Of a stretch of 5,575 nt of DNA, positions 1-5,575 are shown piece by piece. Source of the stretch: Oscillospiraceae bacterium (GTDB taxonomy: Bacteria; Bacillota_A; Clostridia; Saccharofermentanales; Saccharofermentanaceae). Position 1 is the first letter of the stretch. Each line of letters opens with the position of its first letter. A program made the translations under genes and the position numbers. The stretch is taken from positions 1 through 5,575 of the forward strand of contig CADCPU010000258.1 of NCBI GenBank assembly GCA_902803365.1. Direction: 5' to 3'. The notes beneath the pieces are model-generated. The model did not search any database and had not been told where the DNA came from. It saw only the letters and a list, made by a program, of their open reading frames with translations.

Positions 1-515
1 AGCTGGTCTGCACAGGAAAGGCCCGAAGGACCTGAACCTATGACTGCTACCTTCTTGCCTGTCCTCTTCGTTGGAGGGCAAGCCTTCATCTCGCCGTTTG
101 CCCAAGCCTTCTCGGAGATATACCATTCGTTGTTCCTTACCGAGATAGGCTCAAAGCCGTTGCCGCATGTACATGCGCCTTCACAAAGTGCAGGACATAC
201 CCTGCCCGTGAACTCAGGAAATCCGTTTGTCTTTCTGAGTCTTTTATATGCTTCCTTGAATTCACCTCTGTAGATGAGGTCGTTGAATTCGGGTATCAGG
301 TTAGAGAGAGGACATCCCGTAGCGGCACGTCCCAGGAACATGCCGGTCTGACAGAACGGAATACCGCAATCCATACAACGTGCCCCCTGCGCAATTGCTT
401 CTTCATCCGAAGTATAGATCGTATGAACTTCGCGATAATCCTTTATCCTTTCCTCCGTCTTTCGGTCGGGGCCCGTCTTCCTTCCGAATTCCAGAAAACC
501 TGTTGTCTTACCCAT
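1..515 (-). CDS. gltD: Glutamate synthase small subunit (NADPH-GOGAT beta chain), N-terminal part, cut by left window edge
   Basis: GltD is the FAD and iron-sulfur subunit of bacterial glutamate synthase. It oxidises NADPH and passes electrons through [4Fe-4S] clusters to the FMN of GltB in the cytoplasm. The minus strand is open from an ATG at 515 to the window edge, giving 171 complete residues of a protein usually about 460-500 long. It begins MGKTTGFLEFGRK, the typical GltD start. Residues about 20-145 form the cysteine-rich cluster domain (Fer4_20 type): RCMDCGIPFC with C47, C50 and C55, then GCPLSNLIPE with C68, then GRVCPALCEGAC with C107, C111 and C115. Residues 156-166 (VAVIGSGPSGL) are the GxGxxG start of the FAD-binding Rossmann fold. 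Between C55 and C68 there is a longer loop than in E. coli-type GltD, as I recall from clostridial homologues. The start overlaps the gltB stop by 8 bases and has its own ribosome binding site. The NADPH domain and stop codon lie outside the window. A related GltD-like oxidoreductase is possible, but the place directly after gltB makes GltD nearly certain. Confidence 0.96.
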   Translation of the reverse strand, partial: MGKTTGFLEFGRKTGPDRKTEERIKDYREVHTIYTSDEEAIAQGARCMDCGIPFCQTGMFLGRAATGCPLSNLIPEFNDLIYRGEFKEAYKRLRKTNGFPEFTGRVCPALCEGACTCGNGFEPISVRNNEWYISEKAWANGEMKACPPTKRTGKKVAVIGSGPSGLSCADQ

Positions 516-3500
516 GAGTTTTACCTCCTTTGCCGGTGGCCATCTCAAACGCTGCTACGAGAGCATCTTCACCTTCAAGGCCATCCGCTTTCACTTTCTC
601 GAGTTCTTCATTAAATCTTGCATAGTCATGAGGGAGAACCTTCACGAATCTGCCGATGAGTTCGTCAAATCCCGTGAGGATGTGCTCTGCATAAGAGCTC
701 TCCGTATACTTGACATGCTTAGCGATCGTTTCTCTTACGAACTCGATCTCATCAGGATCTGAAAGTCGCTGAAGAGAAACGAGTTCAGTATTACACTTCT
801 GTTCCAGGTCGCCGTTGGCATCGTAAAGATATGCGATACCGCCTGACATACCTGCCGCGAAGTTGCGTCCTACAGGACCCAATACAACTACGCGTCCGCC
901 GGTCATATATTCACAACCGTGATCGCCGACACCTTCGACAACCGCAGTCGCACCACTGTTACGTACGCAGAATCTCTCACCTGCGATACCGCTGATGTAC
1001 GCCTCACCGGATGTTGCGCCGTACAAAGCGACGTTACCGATGATCGTATTCTCTTCGGATCTGAAGGTCGAGTTCCTGTCTTTGCGAACGATGATCTTAC
1101 CGCCGGATAAGCCCTTACCGAGGTAGTCGTTCGACTCACCTTCGAGTCTCAATGTAAGACCCTTAGGGATGAATGCACCGAAGCTCTGTCCTGCCGAACC
1201 TCTGAAGTTGATATCGATCGTATCTTCAGGAAGTCCTTCCTCACCTGCTACGCGGGTGATCGCACTACCGAGCTGAGTAGCACATGCTCTGTCTGTATTC
1301 TTGATCTCAAGCGACATCGTCATCTTGCCGTTGCCGTTGATCGCAGTCTGAGCAAGCGGGATCAATACCTTGTAGTCCAATGTCTCTTCGAGCTTGTGAT
1401 CCTGTTCTGTCGTGTGATGTGTGATCACAGTAGAATCGAGCTGAGGTCTGTAGAGGATAGCGGAAAGGTCGATGCCCTTTGCCTTCCAGAAGTCGATCTT
1501 CTTGCTCGGACGGAGCATATCAGATCTTCCGACCATCTCGTCTACCGTACGGAAGCCCAAGGAAGCCATGATCTCACGGAGTTCTTCTGCGATGAAGCGC
1601 ATGAAGTTGATCACGTATTCAGGCTTACCCGTGAACTTTGCACGGAGCTTTGGGTTCTGTGTAGCAACACCGAACGGACATGTATCGAGGTTACATACTC
1701 TCATCATTGCGCAGCCCAAAGCTACGAGCGGTCCTGTTGCAAAACCGAATACTTCAGCACCCAGGAGACATGCGATAGCGACGTCACGACCTGTGAGGAG
1801 CTTTCCGTCTGCCTCGACCGTAAGTCTGGATCTCAAGTCATTGAGGAGCAATGTCTGGTGAGTTTCTGCTACACCGAGCTCCCAAGGAAGACCTGCGTTA
1901 CGGATGGATGTTCTTGTGGCAGCACCCGTACCTCCGTCATAACCGCTGATCAATACGGAATCGGCTCTTGCCTTTGCAACACCTGCTGCGACTGTACCTA
2001 CTCCTGCTTCGGATACGAGCTTTACGCTGATCTTTGCGAATCTGTTTGCATTCTTAAGATCGTGGATGAGCTCAGCCAAGTCCTCGATGGAGTAGATATC
2101 GTGATGAGGTGGCGGCGAGATAAGTCCGACACCCGGTGTGGAGTGACGTGTTTTCGCGATCCAAGGATAGACCTTACCTGCAGGGAGCTGACCGCCTTCA
2201 CCAGGCTTAGCACCCTGAGCCATCTTGATCTGGATCTCACGGGCATGTACGAGGTAGTCGGATGTTACACCAAAACGGCCCGAAGCAACCTGCTTGATCG
2301 CACTCATCTTGGAGTCACCGTTAGGAAGACGCTCGTATCTTGAAGGATCCTCACCGCCTTCACCGGTATTGCTCTTACCGCCGAGTCTGTTCATGGCGAT
2401 AGCGAGTGCCTCGTGTGCTTCCTTACTGATCGAACCGTAAGACATAGCACCTGTTCTGAAACGCTTTACGATGCTCTCGACTGACTCGACCTCATAGATC
2501 GATACAGGCTCCTTTGAAGGAACGAATTCGAGGAGACCTCTGATAGTACAGAGACGCTCGTTATTCTCATTAAGCTCACGGCTGTATTCCTTAAAGAGGT
2601 TGTAGTCACCTTTGCGAACGGCATTCTGGAGCATGTAGACCGTCTTAGGGTTGAACATATGATATTCGCCCTCTTTACGCCACTGGTATACGCCGCCTGT
2701 CTCGAGGCCCTTCTTGGTCTCGATCGTCTTATATGCAGATACCATTCTGGAATCGACTTCCTTGGCGATCTCATCAAGACCGATACCGCCGATCCTTGAA
2801 GTAGTAGATGTGAAGTATTCGTCGATAACATCCTTGCCGATACCGAGAGCCTCAAAGATCTGAGCGCCCTGGTAGCTCTTTACTGCGGAGATACCCATCT
2901 TGGAGAGTACCTTGACGATACCGTGTCTTGCAGCATTGATGTAGTTCTCGATTGCCTCTTCTTCAGTAAGAGCGATCCTGCCTGCCTTAACCTCATCTGC
3001 GATCGTAGCAAATGTCATGTAAGGGTTAACTGCGGAAGCACCGAATCCGACGAGGAGTGAGAAGTGATGAACTTCACGAGGTTCACCGGACTCCAGAACG
3101 ATACTCGTCTTATGACGCTGACCGTTTCTTACGAGATGCTGGTGAAGTCCTGATACTGCAAGGAGTGCAGGAATAGGACAATTGTCGGAATCTGCTTCCC
3201 TGTCGCTCAGAACGAGGATATTCGCACCGTCTTCAACAGCCTTTGAAGCTTCCTTACAGAGAGAATCCATAGCCTTCTTCAAAGCCTTGCCGTCTCCGCC
3301 TGCCTCATAGAGCATAGAAAGCGTATGAGCCTTAAATCCGTCCTTCTTGATGTTCTTCAATGCCTTGACTTCGCAGTCTCTCAAGATAGGAGACTCGAGT
3401 GCGATATGTCTTGCATCGGTATCCTTCGGAGCCGTGATGTTGCCTTCGTTTCCGAGGTACATCCTCTCCATGATAACGATGTCTTCTCTTATGGAGTCGA

Positions 3501-5082
3501 TCGGCGGGTTTGTTACCTGCGCGAAAAGCTGCTTGAAGTAAGAGTAAAGGAGCTGCGGCTTGTCGGAAAGGACTGCCAGAGGGCTGTCGTTACCCATTGA
3601 ACCCAATGCTTCGCTTCCGTTTACGGCCATAGGAACGATCATCTTTCTGATGTCTTCGTATGTATAGCCGAACATCTTCTGTTTCTGCTCGATGTTCTCA
3701 GGGATCTCGATCTCCTTTGAAGCTTTCTTATCAACGAGATCCTTAACGTCTACCTTAAACTTGTTTACCCAATCCTTATAAGGATTCTTGGAGGAGATCT
3801 CTTTCTTGATCTCTTCGTTTGTTATGATGCGGCCCTCTTCTGTATCGATGAGGAGCATCTTGCCCGGCTTGAGCCTGTTCTTTGATGCGACATTTTCTGC
3901 AGGAACATCAAGTACGCCTGCCTCGGAAGAGAGGATAACGTAACCGTCGTTCGTAACAGTGTATCTTGCAGGACGAAGTCCGTTTCTGTCGAGTGTTGCA
4001 ACGATCCTCTTACCGTCTGTGAATGCCATTGCTGCAGGACCGTCCCACGGCTCCATGATCATGCTGTTGAACTCATAGAATGCCTTGAGGTCTTCATCCA
4101 TCTGATCATGCTTGATCCAAGGCTCAGGTACCATCATCATAGCTGTCTCAGGAAGGCTTCTGCCGCAGAGAGTCAGGAACTCCAATGTGTTATCGAACAT
4201 AGCGGAGTCACTGCCGTTAGGATTGATCACCGGGAATACCTTGTCGATGTCCTTGCCGAAAGCCTCTGTCCTGATGGATGAGCTTCTCGCATACATCGCA
4301 TTGATGTTACCGCGAAGAGTGTTGATCTCACCGTTGTGGATCAAGTATCTGTAAGGATGAGCACGCTCCCAGCTCGGGAATGTGTTCGTGCTGTATCTTG
4401 AGTGAACGAGTGCGAGAGCTGATTCGAATGCGAGATCCTTAAGATCGAGATAGAAAGCATCCATCTGCTCAGGTGTAAGCATTCCTTTATAAACGATAGT
4501 GGATGATGAAAGACTTGCAAAATAGAAATATCTGTTGTCTGTCTCAGCAAGACCCATCGTCTTTGCTTCGAGCGTCTTTCTTATAACATAGAGTTTTCTC
4601 TCAAAATCGATTCCCTTTGCGACATCCTGTGATCTTCCGATAAAGATCTGTGCGATATAAGGTCTGTTCTCTCTGGATGTCTTACCGAGAACTGACTCGT
4701 TTACAGGTGTATCACGCCAGCCGAGTACTGTCTGACCCTGCTCAACAACTGCCTTGTCGATAGTCTTCATGCACTTTTCCCTTGCATCGGACTGGCGAGG
4801 CAGGAATACCATACCTACGCCGTAATCGCCTTCCTGTGGAAGCTCGATATTCTCGAGCGGGCACACCTTTCTGAAGAATGCGTCAGGTATCTGAAGAAGG
4901 ACACCTGCACCGTCACCCGTATCCTCCTCGGATCCTGCGCCGCCTCGGTGAGCGAGGTTGCTTAAGATCTGCTGAGCATCCTTAACGGTCTTATGTGACT
5001 TTTTTCCGTGTACATTTACTACAAAACCGATACCGCAGGCATCATGCTCGAATGCCGGTGAATAAAGTCCCTGTTGTTTCAT
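508..5082 (-). CDS. gltB: Glutamate synthase large subunit (GOGAT alpha chain), complete
   Basis: GltB splits glutamine, channels the ammonia internally and combines it with 2-oxoglutarate to make glutamate, using electrons delivered by GltD. At 1524 residues it has the normal family length and all domains. Residues 1-15 look like a short propeptide, removed to expose C16 (FEHDACGIGF) as the N-terminal catalytic nucleophile of the class II glutamine amidotransferase domain (about 16-430). That domain also shows HRGG near R46, DTGDGAG at 54-60, R229 in HSRYSTN, NGEIN at 250-254 and DRNGLRPARY from 365. The central domain starts near M470 (MFGYTYED). The FMN and 2-oxoglutarate domain (about 860-1220) has GAMSYGSIS at 878-886, KSNTGEGGED at 903-912, PPPHHD around 990-995 and GGTGA at 1050-1054. 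C1124, C1130 and C1135 (C-x5-C-x4-C) bind the [3Fe-4S] cluster. The C-terminal GXGXG beta-helix includes GSAGQSFGAF at 1295-1304. The ATG at 5082 is chosen because MKQQGLYSPAFEHDAC fits the family and AGGAGG lies 7 bases upstream. An adjacent gltD argues for the NADPH-type rather than the ferredoxin-dependent enzyme. I saw no frameshift or missing key residue. Confidence 0.98.
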   Translation of the reverse strand: MKQQGLYSPAFEHDACGIGFVVNVHGKKSHKTVKDAQQILSNLAHRGGAGSEEDTGDGAGVLLQIPDAFFRKVCPLENIELPQEGDYGVGMVFLPRQSDAREKCMKTIDKAVVEQGQTVLGWRDTPVNESVLGKTSRENRPYIAQIFIGRSQDVAKGIDFERKLYVIRKTLEAKTMGLAETDNRYFYFASLSSSTIVYKGMLTPEQMDAFYLDLKDLAFESALALVHSRYSTNTFPSWERAHPYRYLIHNGEINTLRGNINAMYARSSSIRTEAFGKDIDKVFPVINPNGSDSAMFDNTLEFLTLCGRSLPETAMMMVPEPWIKHDQMDEDLKAFYEFNSMIMEPWDGPAAMAFTDGKRIVATLDRNGLRPARYTVTNDGYVILSSEAGVLDVPAENVASKNRLKPGKMLLIDTEEGRIITNEEIKKEISSKNPYKDWVNKFKVDVKDLVDKKASKEIEIPENIEQKQKMFGYTYEDIRKMIVPMAVNGSEALGSMGNDSPLAVLSDKPQLLYSYFKQLFAQVTNPPIDSIREDIVIMERMYLGNEGNITAPKDTDARHIALESPILRDCEVKALKNIKKDGFKAHTLSMLYEAGGDGKALKKAMDSLCKEASKAVEDGANILVLSDREADSDNCPIPALLAVSGLHQHLVRNGQRHKTSIVLESGEPREVHHFSLLVGFGASAVNPYMTFATIADEVKAGRIALTEEEAIENYINAARHGIVKVLSKMGISAVKSYQGAQIFEALGIGKDVIDEYFTSTTSRIGGIGLDEIAKEVDSRMVSAYKTIETKKGLETGGVYQWRKEGEYHMFNPKTVYMLQNAVRKGDYNLFKEYSRELNENNERLCTIRGLLEFVPSKEPVSIYEVESVESIVKRFRTGAMSYGSISKEAHEALAIAMNRLGGKSNTGEGGEDPSRYERLPNGDSKMSAIKQVASGRFGVTSDYLVHAREIQIKMAQGAKPGEGGQLPAGKVYPWIAKTRHSTPGVGLISPPPHHDIYSIEDLAELIHDLKNANRFAKISVKLVSEAGVGTVAAGVAKARADSVLISGYDGGTGAATRTSIRNAGLPWELGVAETHQTLLLNDLRSRLTVEADGKLLTGRDVAIACLLGAEVFGFATGPLVALGCAMMRVCNLDTCPFGVATQNPKLRAKFTGKPEYVINFMRFIAEELREIMASLGFRTVDEMVGRSDMLRPSKKIDFWKAKGIDLSAILYRPQLDSTVITHHTTEQDHKLEETLDYKVLIPLAQTAINGNGKMTMSLEIKNTDRACATQLGSAITRVAGEEGLPEDTIDINFRGSAGQSFGAFIPKGLTLRLEGESNDYLGKGLSGGKIIVRKDRNSTFRSEENTIIGNVALYGATSGEAYISGIAGERFCVRNSGATAVVEGVGDHGCEYMTGGRVVVLGPVGRNFAAGMSGGIAYLYDANGDLEQKCNTELVSLQRLSDPDEIEFVRETIAKHVKYTESSYAEHILTGFDELIGRFVKVLPHDYARFNEELEKVKADGLEGEDALVAAFEMATGKGGKTHG
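523..529 (-). promoter_or_regulatory. Ribosome binding site of gltD, inside the gltB 3' end
   Basis: The minus strand reads AGGAGGT, followed by 7 bases (AAAACTC) and the gltD ATG at 515-513. The site falls within the codons for the final GKGGKTHG of GltB. The gltB TAA at 510-508 lies just inside gltD, so the two genes share the 8 bases ATGGGTAA. The strength and spacing of the site support this gltD start and translational coupling, which would favour matched output of the two subunits. Confidence 0.9.
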
Positions 5083-5575
5083 TGGTTGTCCTCCTGTTCT
5101 TTGCCCTGACTGAAGGCTTCTTTTATCCTTCTCATAGCTTCGATCGTATTTCCGTGTGTATTAAATGAAGTAAGTCGTAAGAATCCCTCTCCGCATTTTC
5201 CGAATCCAGCGCCCGGTGTTCCGACTACGTTTGCCTTTGTCAAAAGCTCGTCGAAGAATTCCCAGGAGCTTAGTCCGTTCGGGCACTTGACCCAGATGTA
5301 CGGGGAGTTTACGCCGCCCGTGTAGTACCATCCCAATTCGTCGAATGCCGATGTTATCTGATCGCTGTTGAATCTGTAGTATTCAAGGTTAGCGCTTATC
5401 TCCATCAGGCCGTCATCCGTGAAGCATGCAGCTGCCGCTTTCTGTACCGGATATGAGACTCCGTTGAACTTTGTCGTCTGACGTCTGAGCCACATCTTCC
5501 TCAGGTGGATACCTTCTCTTACGAGTGAGTCAGGAACTACCGTGTATCCGCATCTTGTTCCCGTGAAGCCGCATG
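5079..5575 (-). CDS. dapL: LL-diaminopimelate aminotransferase, C-terminal part, cut by right window edge
   Basis: DapL is a cytoplasmic PLP-dependent (fold type I) aminotransferase that makes LL-2,6-diaminopimelate directly from tetrahydrodipicolinate with glutamate as amino donor, bypassing the succinylase or acetylase steps of lysine and peptidoglycan synthesis. The last 164 residues are visible, from 5573 to a TGA at 5081-5079; the full enzyme is usually about 400-410 residues, so the true start is outside the window. An internal ATG at 5495 is not the start, because homology continues upstream of it. Family motifs in order are GFTGTRCGYTVVP at the edge, MWLRRQTTKFNGVSYPVQ, GGVNSPYIWVKCPNG, SWEFFDELL, ANVVGTPGAGFG and GEGFLRLTSF, which carries the arginine expected to bind the substrate carboxylate. 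The PLP-binding lysine of the family's SK-x-x-GFTG motif should lie just beyond the window edge. The stop overlaps the gltB start as ATGA. Another class I/II aminotransferase is unlikely given the near family-consensus WLRRQTTKFNG and VGTPGAGFG motifs. Confidence 0.95.
   Translation of the reverse strand, partial: CGFTGTRCGYTVVPDSLVREGIHLRKMWLRRQTTKFNGVSYPVQKAAAACFTDDGLMEISANLEYYRFNSDQITSAFDELGWYYTGGVNSPYIWVKCPNGLSSWEFFDELLTKANVVGTPGAGFGKCGEGFLRLTSFNTHGNTIEAMRRIKEAFSQGKEQEDNQ
5090..5095 (-). promoter_or_regulatory. Ribosome binding site of gltB, inside the dapL 3' end
   Basis: The minus strand reads AGGAGG here, followed by 7 bases (ACAACCA) and the gltB ATG. The site encodes part of the last codons of dapL (Q-E-D-N-Q end), and the dapL TGA overlaps the gltB ATG as ATGA. 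The perfect Shine-Dalgarno core at ideal spacing fixes the gltB start. With the overlap, it suggests that ribosomes finishing dapL can re-initiate on gltB. Confidence 0.9.

Noticed and set aside
40..273. A 77-codon plus-strand open frame opposite gltD
   Set aside because: It overlaps the conserved cysteine-cluster and Rossmann coding region of gltD on the other strand and has no recognisable motif or convincing ribosome binding site.
1396..2343. A 315-codon open frame on the plus strand, antisense to the FMN domain of gltB
   Set aside because: It lies wholly opposite a highly conserved gltB segment. Its predicted protein is rich in Cys, Ser, Thr and Arg with no recognisable domain, and I saw no clear ribosome binding site. 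Long antisense frames are expected where the sense gene has strong codon bias, so this is taken as a shadow.
2466..2855. A 129-codon minus-strand open frame in another frame inside gltB
   Set aside because: It lies within the complete gltB gene, has an Arg/Ser-rich composition typical of an out-of-frame translation, and shows no domain.
5079..5100. Possible promoter, terminator or riboswitch between dapL and gltB
   Set aside because: The genes overlap, leaving no intergenic space. I saw no GC-rich hairpin with a T-run on the minus strand, only the gltB ribosome binding site.
5495..5495. The internal ATG at 5495 as the start of a short 138-residue protein
   Set aside because: The frame stays open to the window edge and encodes the conserved DapL motif GFTGTRCGYTVVP upstream of this ATG, so it is an internal methionine of a gene cut by the edge.
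1..5575. Mobile element, CRISPR array, RNA gene or a new system hidden in the window
   Set aside because: Almost every base is accounted for by three conserved housekeeping genes in register. I saw no direct or inverted repeat arrays, no transposase or integrase motifs, and no tRNA- or rRNA-like sequence.

Overview
The window is a tightly packed stretch of a bacterial chromosome carrying three genes, all on the minus strand, with essentially no non-coding DNA. In transcription order (right to left) they are the 3' part of dapL (LL-diaminopimelate aminotransferase, cut by the right edge), a complete gltB (glutamate synthase large subunit, 1524 residues), and the 5' part of gltD (glutamate synthase small subunit, cut by the left edge). 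dapL and gltB overlap by 4 bases (ATGA) and gltB and gltD by 8 bases (ATGGGTAA). Each downstream start has a strong AGGAGG-type ribosome binding site lying inside the end of the preceding gene. This is the architecture of one polycistronic, translationally coupled operon.

The genes fit together metabolically. GltB and GltD form NADPH-type glutamate synthase (GOGAT), which converts glutamine plus 2-oxoglutarate into two glutamates. DapL uses glutamate as amino donor to turn tetrahydrodipicolinate into LL-diaminopimelate, releasing 2-oxoglutarate. The 2-oxoglutarate made by DapL is therefore a substrate of GOGAT, and GOGAT remakes the amino donor for DapL. The operon links ammonia assimilation to lysine and peptidoglycan precursor synthesis.

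The organism is most likely an anaerobic member of the Bacillota (Clostridia-like). The reasons are the DapL route to diaminopimelate, strong AGGAGG ribosome binding sites, and a GltD N-terminus with the lengthened cysteine-region loop that I recall from clostridial homologues. Base composition is roughly balanced rather than AT-rich. This assignment is inference and has not been tested by any search.

I found no RNA genes, mobile elements, CRISPR arrays, repeats, promoters or terminators. The operon promoter must lie beyond the right edge and the terminator beyond the left edge. I saw no evidence of a previously undescribed system. The notable points are the gene order dapL-gltB-gltD and a few minor sequence details.
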